A stretch of 64,000 bases of DNA from Stachybotrys elegans (taxonomy: Eukaryota; Ascomycota; Sordariomycetes; Hypocreales; Stachybotryaceae). The translations under genes were made by a program, and so were the position numbers. The notes under the pieces were generated by a model that had not been told where the DNA came from, did not search any database, and saw only the letters and a list, made by a program, of their open reading frames with translations. Position 1 is the first letter of the stretch; each line of letters opens with the position of its first letter. Of the stretch, positions 34,258 through 44,605 are shown piece by piece. Location of the stretch: NCBI GenBank assembly GCA_020746835.1, contig JAGPNK010000008.1, forward strand, positions 1,860,001 through 1,924,000, given 5' to 3'.

Positions 34258-36476
34258 TCACATTGTAAAAGACCTCTCTACTTGGACACTATCTTCATGT
34301 CGCTGGGTCGCATAAGAATTAGCCATCGGATGGCATGGTGCCTCGCCAGTCTCTTGTCGCACCTCCTCCACCTCTACCTTTTGAGAAGCACAGAATTCCA
34401 ATTCGGAATGCAAGGCCAAAGGAAGGCCATCTTCAGCTGAAAGGATAGCCAGAGTAGAGCCGGCATCCTTGATCGGGATACCCCAACGGCCCAGCTTCCA
34501 TTGCACCAAGTCAGCTGGCGCCTCAAGAGCCAAACGCTGCAAATGGAGTGCATGGTTCGCGCGCCACTCAATACTTGCGTATGAAGTCGATCGGGAAGGA
34601 TGCCAGCTTTCAACATAGCGAGCGACGAGCTCCAAAGAACACGAGATGAAAATAACAAGAAGGCCGATAACGAGAATGAAGAGAAGCCCAAACATGCTAA
34701 ACGACAAGTACGCTGTGCTGTGTATTTTCTGTGGATTATTAGCCGAGAAACTTGAATCAAGGCTGGCTGATTGCTAACCTGGCTCCCACAATATTGCTGC
34801 CACTCGCTGGAGACGGGCTGAAATGTACCATTCTCAAGAGCAGGGACGCCGAGACCCGTCCCGCTAGCCATTTCTACTAGTCGAAGTTGAATAGCTGAAT
34901 AGATGGTTCCCGCCCAGTGAACAATATCTTCGTGCCATTCGTTGGCCTTTGCATTGGTGTGTAGCCCGTTCGTAGTCTTATATCGCGAGGCGAGAGACTT
35001 CTTCCCCAGGATGGTAACGAGTCCAGGAAGTGTGTGAACAAACGATGTGTAAAACGCAGGACCTAGAAATTCCGACGAAATTCCCAAAACTTCCAAAATA
35101 TCCTCTCTTGTGTCAGTCCGGGATCCGAAGCCTGTACAATTGTGGCTTCCACAAAACTGTAGCTTTTCGACACAGCCCATGGGCCAGGCGAGTTCATCGC
35201 TCCCATAGAGCTGAGAGGCTGTGGACTGGGTGGAATCATACATATCTTGGTAGACTCTGCTAACAGGAACGGTAGCTCTATACCAATCATCCTGTGATGG
35301 TCTAGAGAATAAAATCTGGTTGGGCAAAAGGAATATTATTGATAGGTCACCGCCGTGATCCCCTAGGCCAGGTATTGGCGAAAAGAGGGATCCTGCTGGT
35401 ATCGAAGAGCCTCGGGAAAATCGAGCAAGAGTACCGCTTCAAGCATCAGCATAATCCAATTGAATATTGTAGATAACTCTCACAAAAGGCTGTATTCATG
35501 TAGCGATGTGTAGAATGGTGCGGTTTCGTCTGTCGATGCAACAGCCAACGAGTCTGCGTTGACAGCCATAGTGCAGTTGCAGTCAGATATCGGGCTCAAG
35601 GACTCGCCATATTGGTAAGCAGCGTAAGAAACATTCCGAAACTCATATTCTTTGGTATAGTTCGACGTGGCCAATGGAGCACAATGAAGTTTGTGGGATA
35701 GCTTGAATTGTGAGGAGGGTGGCCAGTTTAGGCCCAAGTCTTCAAGGCTATCGATGAGCCCAGACTCGACAATAATATTAGAGTGCTGAGATATGCAGAA
35801 GGAGCTTTCAAAAGGACAGCTAGCATTCCGCGTAATTGTCATGAGTAGTGATGGGCGTACAAATGAACCACACGCATCGGATGAATCTGGCCCATAGCAG
35901 CGCTCGGCATAGTCGGCCGCACGCTCTGCCTGGCGCGTCAAAAGTACATCTCCGGCCAGGATGACCTCGGGAGGACCTGCATGTGTGTTGAGTTCCGGTC
36001 AAGAAGCCCACAGCGCGAGCCATCGACCAGGACCTCGTTGCCCAGGGCGATCTGTGAAGAGAGGCCCGACGCGGCGGTTAAGATGAAGGCGATGAGAGTT
36101 GCAATGAGCAGCAGAGGTAGTAGTCGTGCCACTAGAGAAGCTCCCGTGCTATTGGTTGGAGCTTGTCTTGTCGGCCACGCGTAGAGCATCTGAAATAGTA
36201 ACCAGGCACCGCCAATCGGGCTAGTAGAGTTGCGAAGGAAGGCTTGTCGCTGGTTGTGTAGGGCGTCTTGTGGGGTTGGTTGTGAATAGAGTCGGAATAG
36301 AGTGAAGCACACAATCCGCCAGACTTGAGCACCGACGACCGTAGTGAAAAATGCCAGAAAGCCATGAGCAGAGTGCCCTGTGACCTGGTTAGAGTAAGTG
36401 TACTGCCAAACACCTTGCCGTGGGACCAGTTGGTCCAGACCCCTAAATAGACGGGATACGGAGAGTCAGAGTCCAT
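34258..36476 (-). CDS. Uncharacterised fungal membrane protein, possibly disrupted
   Basis: Modelled as 36012-36476, 35484-35976, 34779-35436 and 34258-34728 on the minus strand. The last two introns (47 and 50 nt) fit well. The start MDSDSPYPVYLGVWTNWS, a large extracellular region with N-glycosylation sites and cysteines, and a final helix (MFGLLFILVIGLLVIFISCSL) match a family of fungal multi-helix proteins without assigned function that I know only as hypothetical proteins. Two places do not read cleanly. Near 36350-36361 the frame must shift by one base to go from GTLLMA to FLAFFTTVVGAQVW. Near 35977-36011 one needs either an unusually short 35-nt intron or a second one-base shift. Either these are sequence errors or the gene is decaying. 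The remaining frame is intact, which favours a recent or artefactual break. Confidence 0.6.
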
Positions 36477-37087
36477 ATTGGAACGTAACAATAGCAATAG
36501 TAATTTCAGTGCCGGAGGTGTGGCTGAAAGTCATAGAAGCTGCAGTCGGGAATAGAGGCAAGCATCGGCACATTTAATTTATCTTATTATTCTGTTGAGG
36601 ATAATTGAGGCCAACAGATAAGCACGACCGTTGCCAGCTATTTATCATCAAAGTATGATAGAAAGTGCCTGTACCCCAGCTCTTCGCTACGTTATCTGTG
36701 GATCAGAAATATGCATTCCTACTCTGTGATGCTACCTTGGGACTTCTTTGGAGACGGGGTACGATCCAAGGAGTTGAAGCAGTTTGGATCATTCCTACCC
36801 CGGACCTGTCATGGTCCAATACATTTTCAGCAGTTCGCATATCTTTAGTATCTGCACTGTAACGGGGAGAGGATTGCCACCTTGTACCGTCTCAAAAAAG
36901 CCAAGTGCAGTCTGCACGTACATGGATGATTGGGCAAGGCAGATTAAGAGGCACACAGCCTGACTGATGCCTAGAACCCCGCTCCCACCGTGATCAAGCC
37001 TGCTTGGGAAATCCTATCCTTTACAATATCTCCCCATGGTGATTCACGGAGCGACCTAACCCCAGCTAAGAGGGGAAGCCTGCGAGT
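36477..37087. other. Divergent intergenic region
   Basis: Between the membrane protein gene (minus) and the large unknown gene (plus). No supported coding sequence or repeat; one 65-codon frame is unconvincing. Confidence 0.5.
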
Positions 37088-40000
37088 ATGGATATCCTCG
37101 GCGCAGTGGCCGCGGGCCTCCAACTCAGCGGCCTTGCCATCAAAGGCTCGATCAAAGGACTACAGGTCCTCAAGAGCTTGAAAGAAGTCCCACAGCAGAT
37201 ACAAAACCTCAGAGACCATCTCGATAAAGAGCACAAGTCCATCAGTAGACTTGTGCATAGCGACTCGTCCCTTTTTCACCATCTATCGGCCGACCAGTAT
37301 GGCCGAATCTCCTTGCCAGCGACCCGCGCCCTGAGGGCAATCGAAGATATACAGGCCCTGTTGGAGCCATTCGATTCGCTGCTACAGAACACCACGGAAC
37401 ATGGCTTGCGAGGAGGAGCATCGCGTGCACACAAGCGATTTCTGGCTCTCTATAAGGAAAAGGACATTGAAACCAAGCTTGGAGACCTCGATCGACTAAG
37501 AGACTGCCTCAACTCTGAGTTGCAGTTCTCAGTGCTAGAGACACAACTCCAGACTCACCAAACGATCGGCGCCATCGATAGAAATGTCTCGACGACCCAA
37601 TCGACAATAGCACAAATCCAATCTTCTCAGAGCCATGCTCTTCTCCAGCTCGACAAGCTCGATGCCATACAGCGAGACTTGCGGGTGTATGAGTCGAGCT
37701 TGCATGGGGTCAACGAACTCATGCCATCTGTATTGGAGATTCGGGGGATGATGATGACTTTCATGTCACAACAATCTGCCTCGCAGGATGGACAACCGAG
37801 TACGAACCAGGCATCGGAATTCGATCTCGATACAAGACGCGGAACAGCGAGACTGTCAACCTCGCTTATTCCCCCATCCGATGATGTATATCGCGATACC
37901 ACAGACATCTCCCTGCCCCGTCGCCGTCAGTCGCGATGCCGATGTGGGCGCATCCAGCCGGAAATACGCTGGAAACTGGGAAGAACCAAATTTCTGATGA
38001 ATACTGGGTCTCATGCAAACTGCCCGGTCCATGGAAAGCGTCGATCGTGGGGAGTTTCATTGGAGATGCGGCTGAGCCACTTTCTCAGGGGTCGTCTCGC
38101 ACTCAACCTTGGCCTTACATGTGGAAGCATGGGCTGGGAGATACCCATACCTCTCAAGTTTAGCGCAGCCGTTGAACGCTCAAAAAGCCCCATCTTTCGC
38201 CTCTTAGATGACCTGATCGCAAAGAATTGTACTATTTACAAGTTGGGAAATGATGCGGAATGGCATAGTAACCATGAAGGAGGCAAATTCGGGTTATTCT
38301 TTGGGGACGACTCAGAGGCAAGATTCTTGCAGTGGGAGGCTGCGGCAGACTCCTCAAGCCTGGCGTCTCTCGTCCAGAATGTCAAAGAAGTCGTTAGAAG
38401 TGGTGAGGCTCTGGGAAATGAATATGATGAAGCAGGCTCGAACTTTTTCACAGTCAGTCCCACTCCCCCTTGCAAGAATTTCTCTGAGTCCTGAAACAAC
38501 TTAGGAAGTGATTCGACTGGCCATCTTAATAGACTCCAGCCATGGTGTCTCTGACAAGGACATAAACAGCTTAGTAGAGCTTATCGAAGTAGCTTACGTT
38601 CTTGAAGTTGGATGGACAGCACCAATACCGTGGATAATTTCTGATCCAGTTGATGGACATTTGGTTAAACCAGAGTCGAGAGGTTCTCTGAATCCACTAC
38701 AATGGCTGATTTGGTGGTCTGCAGCGAGGAACCGACATTTCTATTATTGGAACCCAAAAAGGCTCGCAACCAAGGAACAAACTCTATATCACCGACTCCG
38801 AGGGGGCCTGCGGGACGACACTGTGCACTTACTAACAATGCCTTCTTTGAGCTCTGACCAACCGATACATTCCACACGCTTCGGGTATTCCTGGGTCAAT
38901 ACTCCCGACACTCGTGCGGCCGTGGAATGGATGCAGATATTTCTTCTTCACCCCGAACTAGCTGAAGGCAAGTCTTTTCCGAAAATCGTTTGAGCGGCTA
39001 TTTCAAGCAGCTAATCATGTGCAAGCCATGGAGTTCGACGACCTATGCCTGGCAATTATCAGACGATCTCTGCCCACGGTGAGGAGGTTGTTGGCGGCAG
39101 AGTACACGGAGAGTCGAAACTATCCTGGAGAACTCAACCCAGTATCGCTATCAGTAGGTTGGCCAGAAGGGCTTACCATCATAGTAAAGCATGGCTTCGA
39201 TGTATACAGCGCCTTAGAGTTTGCATGTCAGCTTGACGACGTCCAGTCTGCATCGATCTTGCTCACATCCGAGCGAGCGATATTCAAGGACATGTGGACT
39301 CTCAAGGCAACCAGGAATAACACTCGCATTTTTGCCTTGGTCGTTGCTGAGCTTCGGAATTGCCGAGAAGCGGTCAAGTCATTAGCACTTCAGAATCTGA
39401 CCATGTCTGAGCAAAATGCCGTTGGGCTAACGCACGCATTGCAACACGACGACCTGGACTTGCCACCAGAGCTATTCACTGTGCTTTCAAAAAAGATGCG
39501 CGTTTCTGAAAAGCTGGATTGTCTTCGCATGCGTTCTCCTTATTGCTACTGTTATGCGTGGAGCGAACGGTCTCCGGATTCAGCACATATCCTCTATGAC
39601 GCAGGATTTACGAACCTTGACACTCCATGCATGCATGGCAAACCTCCACTTGCGGTATGTTCTCGGCAGAGTATACTGGATTGGTCCAGCTACGACGATG
39701 AATGGCGTGGCTTATGTCTCTGGATCCTGGAGAAAGGGGCCCAGGATCTCGGTCCTCCCCACCCACCGTTCATGTTTTACGTGGCCTTTTGGTATCGGAG
39801 ACGGCACGTCTCGCCGTATCTTGATACAGAACGGCTGAGACATCTGAAAAACTGGTTTATTCGGGACAAATGCAACTGCTTTTGCTCTACATATGGCTGC
39901 ATAGCGCCATTTTGGTTGTGGCGCTGCTGCATAGGAGGTGATTCCTACTTCCACATGGAGTGCAAATCGGGACACTTAGGCCGTTACTCCAACCTCAGAG

Positions 40001-40632
40001 AATGGATAAAAACTTCCAGGGCGTCAAAGAAAGCCACGGAATTCTGTTATTCTGAGATAATGAGACTGGAAATCTTTGAGCGCCTCGGTATGGCTCACAC
40101 GTGTTGCAAGGCGCACGACGCAGACGAATCAGAACAACAGGAATTTAGAGAAGAAGACAGGGCCAGCCAGCGGCAACTACAGTTCTTCTGTAAAGTGTAC
40201 CAAAATCTCAGAATACGGCTATCCGATTGGCCTATAGACAGATTCTGGGCTGACTGGTGGCAGGCTGTTGATCTGATTTTGCCGCCGCTTTCACCGTGGG
40301 AATCTTGCAATGATTTCTATGGTCGCTACGACCCCGTGCCGGTCGCACTTGAGAGGGACCGTGAAGATTTTATGGAGAAGTCACTAAGCGAGGCTGGCTT
40401 TGGCGGCTGGGACTTTGACGATGTCATACTACATCAGCTCAACAGACTTTTGCAGAGCGCACGGGCATGGAGAGGGAGAAGACGATGCTGGCAAAGTCAC
40501 CGCTTGATGGCCAAACCCACTATGCAACTCTCGGGATGCAGGGCAAGCCGGGAGTGGAAGCAGTACAGCTGTTACAATATCTATATACCCGTTCGTACTT
40601 CTTCTGAAGTATCATCGAGCGTTGGTTTTTGA
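37088..40632 (+). CDS. Large unknown protein with STAND/NLR-type N-terminal domain
   Basis: Exon 1 (37088-38452) begins MDILGAVAAGLQLSGLAIKG and continues with amphipathic helices, resembling the fungal N-terminal domain found ahead of STAND/NLR or ankyrin proteins (PF17111-like). Exon 2 starts at 38505 after a 52-nt intron (GTCAGT donor, TTAG acceptor). Its frame stops at 38993. A second long frame (ATG at 39028, stop at 40632) follows after only 35 bp, too close for a separate promoter, so I treat it as the same gene. The join is either a GC-AG intron (donor G|GCAAGT after 38967, acceptor at 39007 or 39010) or a one-base frame break. The joined product is about 1150 residues. The second half is rich in Cys, Trp and charged residues and has no domain I recognise; ankyrin-like helices are possible. 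Function unknown; the recognition or defence role is inferred from the N-terminus only. Confidence 0.6.
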
Positions 40633-41129
40633 GTCAGCAGGGCCGTATCCTGGCAATACAATTTCATCTACCAGAATCTCTTTTTTTATAGTAAGTCTAG
40701 ATGACTTTCCAGACCTGTCTGCAGCACCACGGTTCATGAAGTCATACCAAAGGCTGCGATGCCAAAGCCAAATCGCCGAAGGTTCTGACCCAGGCTTTAC
40801 TCCAAAGCACAGGACTTTTATCCTTACACTATAGTCCACTCCAAGGCCTTAGGGTTATCCATGATAGATTAGGTGCCTGCAGTGAGAAAAAAAGAACAAT
40901 AGCGTATACGAATAAGGAGGGAGCTGTGACAGCTCAGGATCATCTACAAGACAATACGAGGATATGATTGCGTGCTCGAGGCGCATTGCGTTATGCAGCT
41001 ATATTACATGAATGTCTATAAGCTACTTAGATAATAGGCTTACAATAAACGCACACGCAGTCGAACTCAGCCTCTTAATCTATTAGACACACGACCCTAT
41101 CCATAACCATACCCCGCCTCAACATGTCT
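40633..41129. other. Intergenic region between convergent genes
   Basis: A fairly AT-rich stretch carrying the 3' UTRs of the large unknown gene and the LysM-WSC gene. No other feature seen. Confidence 0.5.
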
Positions 41130-41960
41130 CTATAGCAGCATTAGCTCGAAATATCCGAGGGTGATAAGTAGCAGTATGGACATACAGCCGCCACGGCTAT
41201 GGAGCGATGCAGATGAGTCGGTGTCTGACACGGCTGTCGGTTGCCCGGACTCCATCTGCGCCGTAGTCTCGGCCACGTCCTCGTTCCAAAAGTCGTCGAC
41301 TGGTTCAAAGACGTTAAGACGCTTGCTACCGCCGCACATGCTGGTCTTGTCGCCGGTGCAAGGGATATTGCAGTCGGTGGCATTAACTGCTAGGTCGCCG
41401 AGGACATTATCACTACACCAGCATTCTTTACCGGCCTTGACACCGGCAAAGATAAATGAGGCCTTGTAGCACGTATCCTGGCAGGCAGCAATGGTGAGAT
41501 TCTTATCGCCGGCCGCATCGCTCAAACGCTGCTTGAGGGCCGAGTACTTGGGGTTCTCGTCGGTATAGCAGCCCAGAGAGGACCAGCTGGTAGGAGAAGG
41601 GCCGAGGGTGCTGGTTGAGGAGGTGGACGTGGTGGTAGTAGTCTTGGACGTCTGGGAGGAGGTGGTGGTGACGGGGAGACGTTTGAGCGGGACGACGCAG
41701 TAGGACTGGATGCGCCACGGCTTACAGTCGAGGCCGACAGAGGGGTTCCACTCGGAGAACTCCTCGGGAGTGATGCCCCAGTTCTCGCGAACGTCTTCGC
41801 AGACCAGATCGTTGGCATTATCCTCCCACATGACACAGGGGGAGATGGTGTCTGGGTCGAATTGGAGAGAGGGCGACGTGCTGGTGCAGACAGCGCGCGG
41901 GACCGAAACAAGTGCCACCAGAAAGGTGGCGAGAGCCGGGAAGCAGGGCGCGGCCTTCAT
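41130..41960 (-). CDS. GPI-anchored LysM + WSC domain protein
   Basis: A single exon of 276 residues. After the signal peptide comes a LysM-like module (about residues 40-95: CVMWEDNANDLVCEDV, WGITPEEFSEWNPSVG and a final CVVP), a Thr/Ser-rich linker, and a WSC domain (about 127-220: SLGCYTDENP, CQDTCYK, GVKAGKECWCSD and MCGGSKRLNVF). The end is a hydrophobic tail after a small-residue stretch (HSRGGCMSILLLITLGYFELMLL), typical of a GPI-anchor signal. LysM binds chitin or related glycans; WSC is a putative carbohydrate-binding module of wall sensors. The protein is probably held at the cell surface and binds chitin. It lies 3.9 kb from the LysM-CBM18-GH18 chitinase gene. LysM proteins are often neighbours of such chitinases, where they may shield the producer's own wall; that role is inference. 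Confidence 0.85.
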   Translation of the reverse strand: MKAAPCFPALATFLVALVSVPRAVCTSTSPSLQFDPDTISPCVMWEDNANDLVCEDVRENWGITPEEFSEWNPSVGLDCKPWRIQSYCVVPLKRLPVTTTSSQTSKTTTTTSTSSTSTLGPSPTSWSSLGCYTDENPKYSALKQRLSDAAGDKNLTIAACQDTCYKASFIFAGVKAGKECWCSDNVLGDLAVNATDCNIPCTGDKTSMCGGSKRLNVFEPVDDFWNEDVAETTAQMESGQPTAVSDTDSSASLHSRGGCMSILLLITLGYFELMLL

Positions 41961-42735
41961 TGTGATGATGTCGGGTCTGGACAGGACAAGAGACTCCTCG
42001 CGGTAGACTGCGTAGTAGATTCGCAGACGAAGAGTTAAGTAGGAGTCGAGGAGGGGAGGGGAGGGGAGGGCCGTGGCAAGTCAAAGAGGGACAGGCGGCG
42101 TCCGTCGGGTGGACCATGCCATGAATTCTAATGACGGACGTTGCGCGAACGTACATACATACACGGATCGCCCCGTCGAGGCACAGACCATGATGCCTCT
42201 AGCGGTTGGTTGTCAAATCTTTTTCAGGGGCATATCCTGGGTCTTGGCGCATCGAGTCCAGACCCTGAAGATGGGCCATCGGCTCTGACATGCGTCCCAG
42301 TCACCAGGAGGGACTTTTGCACAGTCAGCCTGTCCAAGACTGCATGAAGTTAGGTACGGTACCTGACATACTGTGCTCTTCCGGCGCTACTAAGCTGGAG
42401 GTGGGCCGTGATGCCGGCAGCTGCTTCGCCGGTGTCTCCCTGGAGTAGGAACCTGCGAGTACCTCGGTACTGCACCCCCCCAAGCCACTTTCTCTATTAA
42501 ATTGCACTAATACCCAATAGACCCACCGTCAGGCTCCATACTACATCCGGCTCCGTGTTGGAGAGCAACCAACTGCATAAAGAGTCACAGCCCTTCTCGT
42601 CACGCGCCAACCACAAGCTCGTAATGGCCTCATATTCAACCCTGCCCTCACCGCTGCTTTATTAAAAACTCCAACTGAAACTCCACATTCTCAACTCTCC
42701 ATCAATTCCCCCACCAAACATTGTATTCGCACGCC
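41961..42735. other. Divergent promoter region of LysM-WSC and 2EXR genes
   Basis: Contains the G-rich tract at 42053-42070 near the LysM-WSC start, short palindromic GGTAC-type motifs around 42350-42470, and a TTTATTAAAA element about 75 bp before the 2EXR start. No gene is supported. Confidence 0.5.
42053..42070 (+). repeat. GGGGA repeat with four G-runs
   Basis: Four consecutive runs of three or four guanines separated by single adenines on the plus strand, about 95 bp upstream of the LysM-WSC start codon; the coding strand therefore carries a CCCCT-type pyrimidine tract. Such a layout can form a G-quadruplex in vitro. It may simply be a CT-rich fungal leader. Confidence 0.6.
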
Positions 42736-43491
42736 ATGCCCAAGAAGAGAAAGCTGCCCGTCCCTGGAAAGGGCAAAGGCAAAGGCAAGGGCAAGGGCAG
42801 TAATCTGAGACCCTTCCATCAGTTTAGCCTCCTGCCAGCCGAGCTTCGCGCCCGTGTTTGGAAGCTCGTCGACCCAGAGCCTCGCGTCGTGGAGCTCCGC
42901 CACCATCGTGTCGAGACAAAGAAGAAACGCATCGTGGATCAGATCCGGTGCCTCTCTCGGGCGCCCGCCATCCTCCACGTCTGTCGCGAGTCCCGGCGTG
43001 TCGCCATGGAGGAGAAGCTCTATCAGAAAGCTTTTGTCCGGGACCAAAGGTATACCTGGATCAACTATGAGATCGACATGATTTCCATCACGCCCTTGTG
43101 GACCTCGTGGCTCGAGGCGGAGAGGCCACTAATCCAGCGCTTCCGCTTCGAGAGCGAGAACGACGAGATCTTCTTCCACTTTCAGTCCAAGGAGCTGCGC
43201 GACTTCACTAGCCTCAGGGAACTGCATATTGTCTGCCTGGATCCCGTTGGGCACTGGATTAAAGTGGCCGAGGAGATAGGGTTCCCGACGGAGAATGTAT
43301 TCTTCATGAGGCAGGGCGACGAAAGCACCCGCATGTACAGCAGGCAGCAGCTGCTCGAGATGAATCCTGCGCGGCCGTTCGCAGAGTATAGCAATAGCTA
43401 CTACCGTCAGCTGTACGACAAGAGGATCAAGGGAACGGAGGAGGATATGCCTGCCGAGGTAGTCCTAGGGGTCTCTGGGACGGAACCATGA
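42736..43491 (+). CDS. 2EXR domain protein with basic N-terminal tail
   Basis: A single exon of 251 residues. The core FHQFSLLPAELRARVWKLVDPEPRVVEL, followed by ILHVCRESRRVAMEEKLYQKAF, is the fungal 2EXR domain (LP.ELR..IW, then CRESR), a very common module of unknown function in Pezizomycotina. The N-terminus is unusual: PKKRKLPVPG resembles a classic nuclear localisation signal and is followed by five Gly-Lys dipeptides encoded by a GGCAAR repeat. The first in-frame ATG at 42736 was chosen. The protein is probably nuclear. Its presence among chitin-related genes may be coincidental. Confidence 0.85.
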   Translation: MPKKRKLPVPGKGKGKGKGKGSNLRPFHQFSLLPAELRARVWKLVDPEPRVVELRHHRVETKKKRIVDQIRCLSRAPAILHVCRESRRVAMEEKLYQKAFVRDQRYTWINYEIDMISITPLWTSWLEAERPLIQRFRFESENDEIFFHFQSKELRDFTSLRELHIVCLDPVGHWIKVAEEIGFPTENVFFMRQGDESTRMYSRQQLLEMNPARPFAEYSNSYYRQLYDKRIKGTEEDMPAEVVLGVSGTEP

Positions 43492-43654
43492 TAGGTAGCT
43501 GCTCAGCTTCAACAAGATCTATCATATAGACTCATGTGAAATTTGGACTACCGCAAAACATGTGTATTGTATTGTTACACGTTTTGTACCCAAGTTTTGA
43601 CTAGTAGTTCATATGGCGGTCGCCCCGAGCGACTTTTATCATTCCCCTCACCCG

Positions 43655-44605
43655 TCATCTGCACCCCTTAAGCTTGTTCTCTATGAGCTCGAATTCGTTC
43701 ATGACAGCCTGATGTTTCTTTGCACTCTCGCTCGCAAAAAACCTGTCCCGAAAGGCAGCCATCTTGGCGTCCGCGTTCTTGACGCCTCCCTTTTCCATCT
43801 GGTACTGCGTCTCGGCCCAATTGAGCTCGATCCACGTCTCCTTGTGGTTATCGTACCAGTCGAGGCCCTTGTATTCGTTCTTGGTGGCGGGGTTTGTGCC
43901 TGGGTTTTCGGTGACCATGTACTTGTTGTCCATCGTGCTGTCCTTTTTGTAGGCGTCGACAACGTAGCGGCCGTTGTCGCCGATTCGTGCGGCACGAAGC
44001 TGCTTGAGTGTGCTCTCAAACTGCTCAAACATCCACTTGTTGCCGTCGTTCTTCTTTCCGGAATTGGCCACAAACATGACAGTATCGCCCAGCCTGCCCA
44101 GCCACTCGCTGTAGTCGGTGCCGCCGTCCATGACAAATCTGTGGGGGTTGTAGTCGCCGACCACGCCTTTCGACAGCACACCATCGACGTTAATGGGCAT
44201 ATACTGGCGCGTGTACATGTAATAGCTGACGGCGGTTGCCTCAATGGGCAGCGTTTTAGCATTGATGTCGGTGCCCTTGGGCATCATGAGATGGCCGTTG
44301 TTGCCGCCGTGCGTCTCGCCGAGGCCGGTCATGAGCTCCCAAAAGTTGCATCGCTTGCCACCCGGCTTTTTGGGGTCGTCGAAGGCGTTGCAGTTGTTGT
44401 ACTCTCTCCATATATTGTTCCTGCATTTGCCCTCCGTCTGTGACCACGAGACGCACCTGATGCCCAGGGAACGCATGCTCGGGTCATTGAGACCGTCGAT
44501 CTGGTAGGCATAGTAGAGGAGGACACGTTCAAGAGCACCCTGGTAGCCGCCAGCCACAACAGTCGTGGCCAAGTAGACACTCGAGAGGAGTAGTGGCAAA
44601 CGCAT
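43655..44605 (-). CDS. Secreted protein of unknown function next to killer-toxin-like chitinase
   Basis: A single exon of 316 residues, starting at the ATG at 44605, which gives a signal peptide (MRLPLLLSSVYLATTVVA) followed by GGYQGALERVLLYYAYQIDG. An in-frame upstream start would put the signal about 37 residues inside, so it was rejected. Cysteines are concentrated in the first third (RCVSW, GKCRNN, NNCNAF, KRCNFWEL). The rest is helical, rich in Lys, Asp and aromatic residues, with no catalytic motif I recognise. Secreted proteins beginning with a GGYQG-like block are, as far as I recall, common in ascomycetes next to subgroup C chitinases, but I cannot verify this here. The gene is head-to-head with the chitinase gene, sharing a 1256-bp promoter, which suggests joint expression. 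A partner or immunity role is speculative. Confidence 0.8.
   Translation of the reverse strand: MRLPLLLSSVYLATTVVAGGYQGALERVLLYYAYQIDGLNDPSMRSLGIRCVSWSQTEGKCRNNIWREYNNCNAFDDPKKPGGKRCNFWELMTGLGETHGGNNGHLMMPKGTDINAKTLPIEATAVSYYMYTRQYMPINVDGVLSKGVVGDYNPHRFVMDGGTDYSEWLGRLGDTVMFVANSGKKNDGNKWMFEQFESTLKQLRAARIGDNGRYVVDAYKKDSTMDNKYMVTENPGTNPATKNEYKGLDWYDNHKETWIELNWAETQYQMEKGGVKNADAKMAAFRDRFFASESAKKHQAVMNEFELIENKLKGCR

Noticed and set aside
36376..36411. A 26- or 36-nt intron in the first exon of the membrane-protein gene
   Set aside because: Despite a CTAAC-like motif, the 36-nt version gives the wrong phase and the 26-nt version is too short; both would also remove the STLTLTRSQG stretch that looks conserved.
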